This document shows positions 11,366-23,289 of a stretch of DNA of 64,000 nucleotides, one piece after another. The position numbers and the translations under genes were made by a program. Each line of letters starts with the position of its first letter. Position 1 is the first letter of the stretch. The notes beneath the pieces were generated by a model, which was given only the letters and a program-made list of their open reading frames with translations, searched no databases and was not told the DNA's origin. Source of the DNA: Diplolepis rosae. Taxonomy: Eukaryota; Arthropoda; Insecta; Hymenoptera; Diplolepididae. Location: NCBI GenBank assembly GCA_030998225.1, contig JAPYXD010000755.1, forward strand, positions 1,426,001 to 1,490,000, in the 5' to 3' direction.

Positions 11366-12603
11366 TATAACGGGTGACCTCAGCTGAAACGTCAAAAAAA
11401 TAAAACTTATCAAACCGGACCCGAGGATTCGGGATTACCCTCGGTGTCACCGGCGTTACTTAGGTGGCTGGTAAAATGAGCGCCTGGCGTCTCCCGACGC
11501 CATATTTATAAATTGATGAGACCCTGAAAATACAAAAACTTAGCATGGAAAAGAAAAAGCAAAGCCAAGCAGGGGTTCCGGCTAGGGTGATTATGGATTC
11601 GGGAGTTCGGATCAGGTAAGATTTTATGTTAAGGAAGGAATCTTAACCTAAACATAGGAGCTCTTGCGCAAACAAAAAAAATTAAATAAAGTAGCGTATA
11701 AATTACTGAAGCTACAATTTATTTGTTAGTGGTCAAGGCCCTGGCTCAATATAAACTCAAAAAGAACTATAAAAAGATTAAAGTATTGTGGCCAACATTG
11801 GCACATGGCACATGAACCTGATACGCAGGCTCTGAGAAAGTCTGAGAGCCACGCAGTCCAAGGAGATAAATTTTATTATGGCCCGGAATAAAGTCTCAGA
11901 GACTTACCGGTGATCTGGCCGCGATCTCGCGCCGGACTTTCTCCAAATCGAACTCCATAGCGGCGTCCATTGGAAATAAAATTCTTAGTCTCTTGGAGGT
12001 TATTTGATGCTTGCGCGACAACGACAGAATAGAAATGCGCGCCAAAGGTGCTGCGCAGTTTTATTACATCAGCTGGAAAGGCTAGCGCCCCATTGGCTTA
12101 AAAAGTAGAGGGGTGCGTTTAAATTACGTAGAGTTTGTACTGCACAACACAGCAGTTACAAACAGGCAATACAATTATGTACTATTATGTAGTAATACAA
12201 ATTATTTTATACATATGGTATGGCGATTCCAACTGAATATGCGCTGTATATATTAAACATAAGAGCAGCGTTGTGACGGTATTAGAGTTTATGGTATGCG
12301 GCCCGTGGTTGGTTTTAGATGCTATGCCTGCCGGGTGATGCCCTCTGTGGCTTGCCTGTGAACCCCTCTGCGTGCGATGGTAACACAGCGATCTCCTTGG
12401 CGGCGCCTTTCAAGCTAGTGTTTTTAAATGAAACAAATAAAAAAAAGAAAACGGCCGGAAAAACACTTAAAATAAAAAAGTTTTACGAGCAGCTGTCAGA
12501 GTATCCCTGACAATGTCAAGTTTTAATTAAAAAAGGTGGCTTGGACTCGATCCTGTCGTTGCTGCTCGAGGTAAAATAATTTAACGTTATTTACCACGTT
12601 ACA
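11366..12603 (-). repeat. Gypsy-1 5' LTR, complete
   Basis: About 1.24 kb, minus-strand start TGTAAC (12603) and end CCGTTATA (11366), an imperfect TGTAAC/GTTATA terminal inversion. The boundary is supported by the primer-binding site just inside and by the solo copy at 44486-45327, which starts and stops at the same sequence. It would hold the element promoter and polyadenylation site. Small overlapping frames within it are not genes. Confidence 0.85.
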
Positions 12604-12897
12604 GTGTTTAACATGGGACTGCTCTCACCCTGCACTGCCCATACTACTCTCATCAGCACATACGCCCCTTCGGACCTGACCACTTCTGCTTCCTTTCTTT
12701 TTGCCCCTCTCGCGCAGGCGTATACTTTATCGCAGAACATTTCCGGCCTCAATCAAACAACAGAACACTTTCAATTTTATAACACTTTAAAAATTTATTG
12801 ACTCAATTACACTAGAAAATAATTTTTTAAGTGTTCAAATAACTAGAATTTAAAAAAATCTCTTAGATATTCATTTTTTGTAAATATTTTTGAAAAT
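12604..12897. other. Unassigned spacer
   Basis: About 290 bases between the Gypsy-1 LTR and the transposase relic, with a 65-codon frame (12604-12801) lacking any motif. It may belong to the transposase relic. Confidence 0.4.
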
Positions 12898-14068
12898 ATG
12901 TACTGTTTATGGGAAGGGAATTTCAAGAGATTGTACAACATTCTCGTCAATCCGAATACTGCAAACCGTATAGGACCAAGACAGATTGCAAGGATAAGTC
13001 GTCACATCTTATCCATCAAGACTCCTACAAAACTAGCTAGACAACCGAGGGATCTCTCGCGTATTGCAAATTTCACCTCAACTGAATATCGAAACATCGC
13101 ATTATTCTATTGGTTGCCATGCGCCCAAGACTTTATGAATGAAGATCAACTGCGTCTGTTTGCTGATTTTGCTGAGGCAAAATGCATATAAAACAAAGAC
13201 TCAATTTTCCTCAAGAGTGAGATCGCGCTGAGCAAGTAATAGACAACTATTGCCAAAATTTTGAAACTCTATTTCCAGAGGAGCAGCTGGTGTACAACTT
13301 ACACTTGCTGAAATACATTGTAGGATGCGTAAGGGAAATAGGTTCCGCGTAAGTTGCATGAGGGTTATGGTTCAAATCTCTTAATCGATAAGTGGTAAAT
13401 TTTTTTACCAGTCCCACTGATAGAGCCTCGCCAGTTGCTTGCCAGATGTTATTACAACAGATGGTCGAGAAATTCATGGATGAATTCCGAATCAGACTCC
13501 TGAAGTACGGGACGTGCTCCGAGAGCTATTAGTGAAGAAACGTTGGGAAGCACCACCAAATACCGCGACTGGGACATATGTTCGAAATCGCAGAAGTATC
13601 AATCCAGGAATATTCACGCAACTAGAAATCGCTTCACTGACAGACGCAGGATTTGCTGACTTACATGCGGAAGAAATGATTATTCGAAATTCACGAATTT
13701 CTATAGACGGCGTCATATAGCAAACACCACCTACAAGAAACGTCAAGTACAATGACTCAGTATCCGAAGTTAGCATACGATACCATGGTGAAGAGGTCAC
13801 ACTCGTGCAAATGCAATCGATCGTAACGTGGCAGAATAATGGCGAAAGAAAAGGACTTTTTGTATTGCGATTCAACATTGTTAGCACCGGCGTTTGGTAC
13901 TTCATATATGAAAATCGCCGAGCGATTAGAAAATTTAGTTATCGTGCCATTAACGAACGTCATATAGTCTGCAGTTTTGGTAGAGTCTGGTGGACGTACA
14001 TACATTTCACTATTACGAAATCGCTGGGACCTCGACTAAAGTCATCTTACCAGAAAATTAAGGTTTGA
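12898..14068 (+). pseudogene. CACTA-like (EnSpm/tnp2-type) transposase relic
   Basis: A string of plus-strand fragments in several frames resembling the C-terminal part of insect CACTA-type transposase-associated proteins. 12898-13191 contains TSTEYRNIALFYWLPCAQD and a Leu-rich end. 13244-13350 gives FETLFPEEQLVYNLHLLKY. Then stops, a frame change and a fragment to about 13530. 13514-13720 and 13793-14068 give the C-terminal part (AEEMIIRNSRISIDG; later a beta-rich segment). The order matches one degraded gene of about 1.2 kb. No terminal repeats of the element were found. The relic at 21901-23289 covers the preceding (tnp2) part of this type of protein in the other orientation. Confidence 0.55.
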
Positions 14069-15795
14069 AAAATAATTTACTCATATTTTCTCCATCTAAA
14101 TAATAAAATAAATACCAATATTAAGTTTCTCTAAAAAAAACATTTTTTCAACCCAATTGATAAAATGCGATTTTATTCACTCCTCAATACGTCAAAACTC
14201 GCTTTCGTCCAAGCCGTTGGGAAAAATATAGCCCTCAACTCATGCAGCAGAGCTTTTTCAACGAAAATAATTGCAAAACTCGTTTTCGACTTGTCTTGCA
14301 AGCTTTACACACTTTAAAAAAACTTCTTCTGCATACGTTGAGTAATATACTTATCCTCATGTCATAACTATTGTTTGTTTCAGATTTATGCTTCAGATAA
14401 AAGATATGCCCATTTTCCGCCCTTCATACATTTTCAAAATGGAAATAATTAACCACGTAGACCGGACCAAGAGGACAAATTAATTCATTGTAGGTTCACC
14501 ATCAACTCATTTTTCGAGACAATGAATTAAACATCGCCAAATATTTACTTCTCTGAGATCACTCAAAAGACATTGTACATTAAGATGTCATTCCAAATCG
14601 CAAATGTTAATTACAATCTATAAATTTTTCGTATAATTGAACATAATATTCGCGAGAAATTTCCATTGATAATATAAATATTGTGAAAAGCTATAGAATT
14701 TTAATGGCAATGTATTTTTATTTAGTGTTCTGTGACGAAGCGAAAATAAATAATCTTGCGTCTAAGAGTTTCCACTATATTTCGGTGTAAAAATATCTAC
14801 TTTCGAATAAAAATGTAGCATTATTATAAACTTAAATTTAAATCGAATAAAATCCATTGATAGTAGCAAATATGAAAACGAATGTTCACAATCAATTTCA
14901 TTCTTCTCTGAAACTACAATAATAAACATTTTATTCTTCGAAAAAAATGAATTCGTCAGACAATTACTAAATCAATACTTAACAATTGCAAAAAGAAACC
15001 TATTTGTAATAAATTCGATTAAAAATAATAATAGAATTTGTTAAGTATCAATAGTATAAAAGCCAGCGTTGCTTCTGGGTCTCAATTCAAGAGACTTGGT
15101 TCAGTCGAGAAAGCTAAGAAAAAAAACAATATAAGTGCAAGTACAGTTATTGTCAAAGCAGTATTGATGTGTTCATTTATCTACATTCTAATACAGAAAT
15201 GTTTATGTACCGTGACTAAATTACCTTTTTATCAGATTCCGTTGATGTACAAGCAATTAATAAGTTTATTTTCACACTTTAATACCAAATGACTAAAAAC
15301 TGTCTTTAAAATTGATTTCGGACGTATTTGTAACGTAATAGGTAGTTCAAATCAATTATTACACAGCGACCGGACTTTTCGAGTACAAAATAGTTCATTT
15401 CCGTAAAATGTTAATCGGTCCGCAAAAGATCTTCTAGATTAATAATTTCTTGTGTAGCGACTGGAGGATTGCTAGAAATTGTATGTAACGCTTCTTTTCT
15501 GCTAATTGATTGAGATCTTTTAATCTTAATTGCGAGATGAAATAAATACCACCCAGCTTACTTCTATTATTGTAAAATGTTTTTTTTGAATGGGTGTTGA
15601 GTAAATATCTGTGGCGCCTTTTTCCTCCTTCAAAATAATCAGTTTATTTTGTGCACATTTATTTTTGCGATACGCATTTCTTGAAATATTTCGATATCTC
15701 AAGAATAAAAACTCATTCTGTATATGAATTCCTATGTAGTTTCATGCACTTAATCCTAATTTTCGTCTGAAATTTGGTAATCCCATCAAATTTAC
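14069..15795. other. Unassigned AT-rich DNA
   Basis: No gene, tandem array or terminal repeat recognised. The longest frame (15038-15292, 84 codons) has a hydrophobic stretch but no family resemblance and a base composition like its surroundings. Confidence 0.55.
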
Positions 15796-16442
15796 AAGAT
15801 ACAGCCTGTTCAACAAGAGCGAGTTCTCGATTTTTCAAAAACTATTAGAGATTTTTGAACTTTTTTTTTTAATGAAAGTACATTCAAAGGACTACGGCGC
15901 AATTACCAAGGCGATTCAGTAGCGCTCGAATCGTCCGAGAGAGCACACGTGAGTCATAATTATTTCTGTGTCCGTGAAACGCTTTGAAGCGGTCTTCTTG
16001 TATACCCTTCCAAAGGGACCACTTATGTCCTATACAGCCGCTGCTAAATACATCAAAAAGTCGAAATCGTTCGTGAAGAAGTGGGTTCAGCGTTATAAAG
16101 CCAGTAAAACAGTCGACTATCTGCCTGAAAGAGGCAAATCGAAAATTTTGGGTGTTTAGAGCTCTTCACCGAGAACTTGAATGCTCAGAAAATGCTCCAA
16201 ATATATGAACGTCGTCTTCTAGGGTCTGCTACAAAGATGTTTGGAGCCGATACGGCCGATTAGATCTTACAAGAAGATAACGACCCGAAACATCGAAGCC
16301 GTTTCTGCACCGCCTGGAAAACAGAAAATGGCATTACAACTTTGGACTGGCCATCACAGTTCCCCGATGCAAATCCAATCGAAAATGTCTGGAGTGTTTT
16401 AAAGAGGAAGCTTGCGGGAAAACGTGTGTCCACCCTGAAACA
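15796..16442 (+). mobile_element. Tc1-like transposon, internal deletion derivative
   Basis: Encodes the two ends of a Tc1-type transposase. 15968-16159 is the N-terminal paired-like helix-turn-helix domain (YTAAAKYIKKSKSFVKKWVQ). After a deletion the C-terminal half follows in another frame (about 16163-16430): a stop, then QEDNDPKHRSR with the second catalytic Asp and, 34 residues on, the Glu in NPIENVWS, the Tc1 D34E signature. The first Asp block is missing. It inserted into the RNase H region of Gypsy-2; its right edge is at about 16442 where Gypsy-2 resumes. No inverted repeats were identified and the left end is approximate. Confidence 0.8.
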
Positions 16443-16799
16443 GGGTTGGTATACGATGTCCGTTGTAAATTGCGAAATAAGAGCGATTTGGCGCTGTTGT
16501 TTTTGAGAAATTTTTTCGACGCGTTGAGAGAAAATATAAATTAGTGGTTTATGATCAGTAACAATGCTGAAAGCTTGCCCCTCGAGGAAATAACGGAAAT
16601 GTCGAATAGCTTCGTAAAAAGCAGTAAGTTCCCGATCATATGCACTATATACGCATTGAGCAGGCGAAAATTTGCGAGAAAAGAACGTCAATGGCTTTCA
16701 GTTATTGTCAAGCCATTGCTCAAGTGATGCGCCCATACCCAAAATTCGATGCGTCGGTGACGAGTCTTAGCGTTTCGAACCGGATGAGTTAACAGTGTC
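16443..16799 (-). pseudogene. pol: Gypsy-2 RNase H domain, cut by insertion
   Basis: The first Asp block (TDASNFG) can be traced at about 16760 in one frame. After a frame change the frame from 16691 shows FFSRKFSPAQ, YDRELTAFYEAIRHFRYFLEG and IVTDHKPL, the standard RNase H order with its Glu and Asp, then DIVYQP. There the Gypsy homology ends against the Tc1-like insertion, before the final Asp motif. Confidence 0.85.
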
Positions 16800-17517
16800 G
16801 CATCAGCCAGATCGTGTTTGACCTGCTCAAACGCAGCGCTGGCCTCGGTGTCCCACGAAATTGGACGCTTGTCGTTTTTGCGTGACTCGCAAAGAAACTT
16901 TTGAAGAGGTGCTTGAACCTTAGCGGCATGGGGTAAACTTTTGCGATAAAAGTTCATCATGCCCAGGAATCGGCGCAGCTCGACAATTGTCTTAGGCTGA
17001 GAAAACTCAGTAATAGTGCGCACCTTGTACGGTGTTGGAGAGTAGCCCTCATGATTTATTTGATACCCCGGAAACTTGAGCTCAGACTTACCAAACTCGC
17101 ACTTGTTAAGGTTGATACGCAACGAGACTTCCCGCAAGCGTTGAAAGACGATCCTGAGATGACCTTCGTGTTCCTCCAAAGTTGAAGACGCGACGAGAAT
17201 GTCGTTAATATAGGCAAAAACGAATTCAAGATCACCCAAGGCGCGAGAAATGTAACGCTGGAACGTCTGTCCGGCATTACGAAGGCCAAAAGTCAAAGCC
17301 GGATATTCATAAAGACCGAAAGGGGTTATGACTGCCGTTTTTGGAATATCTTCCGACGCGATTGGTATTTGGTGATATGCCATGGTCCACAAGTCAAAAT
17401 GTGATTTTGTACGTCAACGGAACGAGGAACAATTCCCTGCGAAACGGTTGTAAGCTCTGGAAATGAGTTTAAGATATTTGAAAAGCGTGGTCCTTGTTGA
17501 CAAGGCTTAAGCCGCAA
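16800..17517 (-). pseudogene. pol: Gypsy-2 reverse transcriptase (broken)
   Basis: From about 17517 down, a fragment of the N-terminal region (FPELTTV) is fused by deletion and frame change to YHQIPIASEDIPKTA. Then TPFGLYEYPALTFGLRNAGQTFQR follows, and the catalytic box FAYINDIL: the YxDD motif has Asn for the first Asp. The thumb and connection segments are intact (LRRFLGMMNFYRK). The DLxxAYHQIP block that should hold the first catalytic Asp is reduced to LWTMAYHQIP, so that Asp is also gone. Polymerase activity is excluded. Confidence 0.88.
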
Positions 17518-17540
17518 ATTATTGCGGACCTAAGAAAACC

Positions 17541-17954
17541 TCACACACTCAAACCAGTTGAAGTGTCGACCAAACGTGATTCGTGAAGGAATGGAACCAA
17601 ATGATAATGCGTGAGCAGATCTGCTCCTATGATAGGATGAGGTACTGCAGCAACGCAGAAGTTCCACTTAAGAACGCAACGTACGTTAATACTCAGAGTC
17701 ACATTCCGTTCACCGTAAGTAGGAACGCGTGAATCATTGGCTACGAACAACACGAGATCCTTAGGATTTTGTTTCAAGGTTTTGGAATCCGCTGGAAGCA
17801 AGGAGATGTCCGAACTTTTGTCTATAAGATAAACTAGACCCCTGGATACATCCCGAATATGGAGACGCTTGGAGTCGGATGGGCCTAGATCGATGGTCTT
17901 CGTTCGATTAGGCTGATTTAGTTTTCCGGAGTGGACGCGACTCTCCACGAACAC
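17541..17954 (-). pseudogene. pol: Gypsy-2 aspartic protease
   Basis: Frame of 137 codons between gag and RT. YLIDKSSDISLLPA occupies the active-site position, where DTGSDxSLLP is usual, so the Thr-Gly pair is changed to Lys-Ser while the Asp stays. The end IIGADLLTHYHLV matches the conserved C-terminal block of this protease group. The frame meets that of gag with a shift near 17950. Confidence 0.82.
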
Positions 17955-18043
17955 GACTGAGAAAATTTATTAGCATTCTTGCCAAAGCGCTGATGGTAAT
18001 AACAGCGACCATGGGAGCTACGACTGCGAGATCTGTTATTGCG

Positions 18044-18916
18044 CTAGAAATTTCGAGAGTTGGTGCGACCTCGATGTTGAGGAGTTGCCTTAAGGTTGCG
18101 AATTTCGTTAGAAAGCCTATCAAACTGCTTGGTCAGGATGTCCGCCAGTGATGCAAAAGGATCAACTGGGACGGATACTGCGGATGTGTTAGCGACAATG
18201 TTGGGGCTTGACGGCACTGCTGCAACTTGATAATTCAAGTGTTGCATTGCTTCAGAAATTTTGTCAGCAAGGTTAGCTAACTCCTGGAGATTCTCCACAT
18301 TGGCCATTTCCAAGATAGCGCGGATATTAGAAGGCATTTGTTCCAAAAACACACTCCTGATGATATTATCTGTGCAGTTCCCGTCGTTTAATGCTCGTAG
18401 TCGTGTTACGAGTAAAGATGGTTTCCCTTCGGAGATCACTTCTCCTCTTAGAAGACGACGAAGACGAGTTTCTGCGGAAACGGAGAAACTTGCCATTAAC
18501 GTATTTTGAATTTGTGTATATATGTCTATAGGTTTCGGCTCTATTTCAATTAAGTGCTTTATATGAGGAATTAAATCATGGTCCAAACTGACAATTAAAT
18601 AGTCGGCTTTGGTTGATTCAAGATGAATGCGCGCCTGACGGAATTTCGCTTCCACGATGACAAAGAATGAAATTGGGTCTTCGCGAAAAAACTTTGGGAT
18701 TTTCGGAGTGCGATACGCTTCAGTGCGTTGAGTTTCTATATTTTCCAAATTTTCAATTATTTTAGAAAAGTCTGCATTTACCGAGGATGACACGCCCTCA
18801 GCCATTTCCAACGGGTTTGGTTTAGATGCTTTTTTAAAAAAACTTGTACAAAACAGCAATAATAGTATGGCGATTGATATGGTAGATAGTGATAATATTG
18901 AAATTTTGACAAACAA
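18044..18916 (-). CDS. gag: Gypsy-2 gag, largely open
   Basis: A 290-codon frame, the longest in Gypsy-2. After a hydrophobic N-terminal stretch and a Met at about 18804 (MAEGVSSS), it shows KIPKFFREDPISFFVIVEAKF, a region with aromatic/acidic residues typical of a large arthropod Gypsy gag family (the DUF7041 type). Arg/Leu-rich helices follow (RLRRLLRGE, PSLLVTRLRAL, IRSVFLEQMPSNIRAIL) and then a basic C-terminus. This is the capsid part that packages element RNA. Translation probably started at the MAEG Met rather than the first in-frame Met. The nucleocapsid end overlaps another frame at 17908-18123, so a frameshift is likely. Confidence 0.75.
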   Translation of the reverse strand: MFVKISILSLSTISIAILLLLFCTSFFKKASKPNPLEMAEGVSSSVNADFSKIIENLENIETQRTEAYRTPKIPKFFREDPISFFVIVEAKFRQARIHLESTKADYLIVSLDHDLIPHIKHLIEIEPKPIDIYTQIQNTLMASFSVSAETRLRRLLRGEVISEGKPSLLVTRLRALNDGNCTDNIIRSVFLEQMPSNIRAILEMANVENLQELANLADKISEAMQHLNYQVAAVPSSPNIVANTSAVSVPVDPFASLADILTKQFDRLSNEIRNLKATPQHRGRTNSRNF

Positions 18917-20362
18917 TAAATTTCAAAAATAATGTTAAATTTTAAAAATAATATAATGATACCGATTCCTCGTATTCATGCTAAGAAGGCATTCAGTAAG
19001 AATAATGGTCCAAACTTGATTTACTAATCGAACATTCAGGCACTTGGCGGCGAGGACATCCAACACCATAAGTAGCTGTGAAAAATAATTTAATAAGTAA
19101 AAATGTTTAATTAGCAAGAACAAGATTTTCACGAAAATAATTATGAGTAGCGACGGAACAAAGAAATCCGAAACTCGATCTCCCGTAACAAAAAGCAAAA
19201 TACAGAGAACGAGACCGGATGGTCTGATCACAATTACCACATAATAATAAAAAATGCTCTCGATTTAAATTTAAAATTTGACACGCTTTTCGTATGTATA
19301 AAATGATCTTTAAACAATGTATAATAAAATACCGATGTAATAAAACTAATTTCGTACAAAAATAAATAGCTCTAGGTGACTAGGAAATTGGCATTTGAAC
19401 AATAAAATATTGGCTAATGTATCACAGATTTCGTGACTAACTTAAAACTTGACAATTTTAAAGTAAATGAATTATTAAAACTCGGGAGAGTAGTGGTTGT
19501 AAATATCACAGCGTATTTGAAAAATTGATAAAATAATAAATTTCGTCATTGGTAATGGACATTAAAATTATTATATAATATTATAAAAACATCAATTCAA
19601 TTTGTGCCTGTCAAGAGGCGAGTCGTAATTATCTACGAAGACACACTATAATGTCAGTAATAATGACAAAGTCAAATTGTAAAATTCTGTATACATACAT
19701 GGATGACTACTAAGGTGATTTAGAGAAATTTGATGTGTCCTGAATATTGTGAAGAAAAAATATATAATTAATTGCTGAAACTTAGTCGAATTTTACAAGG
19801 ACGTGTAAAACAACAATCTGGTTGAAATAGTATTTCAAATAAATACAATTTGAATGTCAATTTAGAGTTGATCGAAGAAAATTTGAAACTTCAAAATAAG
19901 CGTTAATAAGATCGACAAAGTCGTCTAATTGTATACTTGTTTGGAGACATTTGAAGGTTGCATAAAAACCGAATACGAATGATATTCGAAAAGGCTGACA
20001 GTTATTTAAAAAATAAATTTTTACATAAAATTAACTCGAAGAGGTGATGAATTCAGGCGAATGTCTCCATTAAATCGAAATGTCCATGTAATAGTCTAGT
20101 TGTCTCCGGAACTGGAATTCATGAGGTAATATGTCAGTTTATGCGGCAGTCCCAAATTGCACATCAAATTTTGATCCAATAAATCTGGTAGACATCGGTT
20201 ATCATCCAGGGATTTAACCGTTGATTAAAAACGTTGGCAGGAAAGGATATGGTTGAGCATGATTGCTGGGTCGTTCCCAGAAAGCCTTTTGGAGCAAGGC
20301 TGTCACAAGACCCAAGACGCCATTGATTTGCTTAGCGTCGCTGTATTTTCCGTGAAAAAAAT
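18917..20362 (-). other. Gypsy-2 5' leader, with possible inserted DNA
   Basis: About 1.4 kb between primer-binding site and gag, long for this family. It is A+T-rich with a weak 101-codon frame (19240-18935) showing no domain. Part may be an unrecognised insertion. No repeats or RNA genes seen. Confidence 0.5.
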
Positions 20363-20380
20363 ATCACGTCGGGGTTACCA
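20363..20380 (-). other. Gypsy-2 primer-binding site
   Basis: Minus-strand TGGTAACCCCGACGTGAT starts three bases inside the LTR end. It fits the TGG start required of a tRNA-primed site and resembles primer-binding sites of other insect Gypsy elements. Confidence 0.7.
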
Positions 20381-20383
20381 TTT

Positions 20384-20666
20384 TGTAGGTGCTTAGTATG
20401 TGGAAAAGCGTGGGAGACCTACTGTCCCAGGTAGGGTCTGGTAAATAAAGTAACACCACTTAATTAACAAATAAAAAATATATTTGTAATACTGCAAGTG
20501 CGCCAGTCTGCGCTTGTTAACACGGGAACGGCCCGCTACCAGTACCAACTGCTACCAACTGCTACTAACTGACTTAAAATCATGGCTGCCGTTACGGCAT
20601 AGAATATATTTAAACAGGTAGATGAGAAACTCGCCGAAACGCGGCTAGCCAATGTCGTTCCCTACA
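20384..20666 (-). repeat. Gypsy-2 5' LTR
   Basis: 283 bases bounded by the inverted hexamers TGTAGG (20666, minus strand) and CCTACA (20384), with the primer-binding site three bases further in. It contains a TATTTAAA-like box at about 20607 and a triplicated ACTGCTACCA-type motif. No partner LTR remains in the window. Confidence 0.78.
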
Positions 20667-20727
20667 AATAATAATCAAGTTACACCATCTCTTAGCAAAC
20701 CGCACGAATTAAGTTATAGATCCAATA
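20667..20727 (-). mobile_element. Terminal fragment of mariner-1 family
   Basis: About 60 bases which, read on the minus strand, contain TGGATCTATAACTTAATT and then CTAAGAGATGGTGTAACTTG. The first part matches the inverted repeat at the right end of mariner-1 (37370-37398); the second matches the first bases of the truncated left side of mariner-1 (36146 on). It therefore preserves the left terminus which mariner-1 itself has lost. Confidence 0.75.
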
Positions 20728-21900
20728 ATATAAAAATTTTCAAAACACAAATGTACGAAATTGGTTGAGAGCACTTACACGTATCAAGCAAATTATTCAT
20801 AACTGTTCTGTGAAGAAACTTGTGAAAATGAGACTAATGAAGACTAAGGGTTCACAGAAAGAAACCTGTGTGATAAAAAGTATCAATTTATGATGTTTAT
20901 CACAAAAATCTGTTTTTTAAATAACATTATTTAATTTATACCTATTAATATATTATTAATGATTTCTGTTAGAATGTGCAAAAAATCTGATTAGTAGTAT
21001 AGTTATTCTTGTTTTGCTCCTTTCTTCCTAGCTAATCAGATTGTTTGTTATCAGTTCAATTGGTTCTTGATTACAGAAAAATACGAAAAAATGTATTTAT
21101 AACAACTGAGGGGCTTTGCTTTTTTAATTTTGGAGGCAATTCATTCTCAACAAGTTCCATTAATATAATGACTGGATTTTTAGTATAACCAAATTCTCCC
21201 AATTTATAACTCTGAATTCTCTACAAAAAAATTCACATTTTGCAAGAAGATTCCAAATATTTTGGAATGTGGATTTTTGAAATACAATGTTACATTTTGC
21301 AAATGCAAAAATAAATGTTACACAATCACATTTCTAACCTCGTTCTATTTCTTCTGGTTCAAATGAGTCCGTTCCTATACAGATCAATCAGTTTCCAATG
21401 AATTTACCAATGTATAGAAATTACACAATATTTATCAACGTTATATGGGACGTAAACACATTTAATTTCAATCATTGATGGAAAAATAACAATAAGTTTT
21501 TCAGTTTGTTGCATGATAAACGAAAAAGAAGAAGATGAAAAATGTTTACTTTTGCATAGGTTTTCATTTTGTTGTTCGAATTCTTTTCCGATCACAATTT
21601 GTATGTGCGTGTTCCTTGAAGTTTAAACACAAAGAAGATCTGTTATAGAAAGAAAAATTTCCTTTGAAGTTTTTAAAACACAATTTTTTCTTGTGACAAG
21701 TCTTCGGTAAGAAATGCTGTGTAAGAGTGTATGTTGGTAGATGAACCGATCGAAAGATGTCGCTTCAATTATAATTTCTTCTGTCAAAAACTGTTATATT
21801 AATAATTTTTGTAAGTTTGTTAAGTTAATTTCCCGACCAACTCCGAATGCATTCAAATATTCACCATACTGTATGCAGCGTTTTACTTTTCATTCTTTCA
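20728..21900. other. Unassigned AT-rich DNA
   Basis: No gene, repeat array or element boundary recognised. The longest frame is 63 codons on the minus strand (21404-21595). Confidence 0.55.
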
Positions 21901-23289
21901 TCAGGAACTGAAATTTTTTTTTCCCGTTAAGCTGCAGTCAAGCGTACTGAAAACTGATGAAGACAATGTTACATACTTCGATCTTGGGTCAAATTTTACA
22001 ATCTGATCTGGAAGATACTGAGTGCCCTTGAACAAAACTTTCAAAACACCATCGTAATGCTCAAACGGAAAGGTTGACCATGTCCACAGTGCATCAAATT
22101 TTTTTCCGCTTTTTGGAATGTGTAACAATATGTGAACATTATATTTCATATACTGTTTTTCATACAACGATTTTACTTGAAGTACAAATAATCGAATACA
22201 GAATACAGATACTCGGGTGAAAACGAATAGATGATATGATAGACGGGTAATTTCGCCACATCGGAAGGTCCTTTTACGCCATTAACATCATTTAGTTTCT
22301 TTTGATTAACAAGCTTTTCCACACTCATTTTTTGCTGCTCTTAAGCTCACCCTTGATGTCTGCCTCTGAAATATACTCCGGTGAACCCACCTTCAAACTC
22401 TATCTCTTCTCTAGGATGAAGACAATAAGTATAACCATGTATTCCATTATATTGTTTGAATTTTGAACTGCACATCGGGCAACTGAGTCCACAGATGCAA
22501 GAAGTGTGTGTACCTTCATCGTGATTGGTTCCACATGTAAGAAAGTTGTAATAAAAAACATAATTTGTATAATTCAATTAATTAGCCAATAAAAGCTTTC
22601 AGAAATAAGTTCACTGTAGGTTTTTTCGAAGCAAACCATATTCCACAACACAACATATTATCCTTCCTAAATCGGTATAGTAACTCATTCACTTGAACCA
22701 AAATGGCCCAAATAGATGATCTCGCTGAAATGAACATTTTAATGCCACACGGAAAAGCATGTGTAGCTGTCACAGTGATTTGTTAGGCTATATTAGTCAT
22801 ATTCATGGTTATGATAGATAATAATATAGCTGGAATAGAAATATGTTTCTTTGTACCAGCTGCACATTTGTTTGTGTGCATCTACGAACCACTTAGTTGT
22901 GATATCATTATCTCCAATATTTCTATGTACTCTTAATATGCGCTAAAAGTCACCGTTTATGATATCTGATTCTCGGTCACTTGTTTTCCAAAATTCTTTG
23001 AAATATTTGCTTTTAGCTAATAGCATCAGTTGATCTTTTAATAGTACATATATAGAAAATAATGTCCACATTTGTGCTTTTCAGATTTTTCAAATTCCAT
23101 TTTGTAGCCTTTGCATTTTTTTATTTCTGAATCTTCAAATTTCAAAATAAAAAGACAGTCTATGCAGAAATAGTGTGTAACAACGTTAGGATTAGGAAAC
23201 GATTTGAAAAAATGGTATTTGTAACCATGCACATCAAATGGCAAATAGCAATCTATGATCCGTAGATTAGTATCTAAAGCCCTATCCAA
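21901..23289 (-). pseudogene. CACTA-like (EnSpm/tnp2-type) transposase relic
   Basis: Consecutive minus-strand fragments in order. 23289-23038 is the N-terminal part with a Cys-containing segment (CIDCLFILKFE). 22773-22582 includes SIWAILVQVNELLYRFR and the GIWFASKKPTVNLFL block. 22577-22347 has a Cys-rich part (CGLSCPMC) and GIHGYTYCLHPREEIE. About 22300-22200 shows a VKGPSDVAKLP segment. 22167-21901 has LWTWSTFPFEHYDGVLKVLFKGTQYL. This order and these motifs are those of the tnp2 transposase domain and its C-terminal extension in CACTA-type transposons. Several stops and frame changes make it inactive. No CACTA ends were found. Confidence 0.65.

Larger units (their letters stand above)
5871..12603 (-). 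mobile_element. Gypsy-1, a minus-strand Ty3/Gypsy retrotransposon, degenerate
   Basis: Read on the minus strand the element runs 5' LTR (12603-11366), PBS, leader, gag, zinc knuckle, protease, RT, RNase H, integrase, G-rich polypurine tract and 3' LTR (6226-5871). The LTRs match over about 360 bases and share the terminus TGTAAC. The 3' LTR is truncated. Frameshifts and stops lie in gag, RT and integrase, so it is not autonomous. No envelope gene follows integrase. A solo LTR of the same family lies at 44486-45327. Confidence 0.9.
16443..20666 (-). mobile_element. Gypsy-2, minus-strand Ty3/Gypsy element, 3'-truncated
   Basis: On the minus strand: LTR (20666-20384), primer-binding site, long leader, gag, protease, RT and RNase H, then cut at 16443 by the Tc1-like element. 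Integrase and the 3' LTR are absent. The gag type differs from Gypsy-1 and Gypsy-3. Substitutions at catalytic positions in protease and RT and frame changes show it is dead. Confidence 0.88.
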
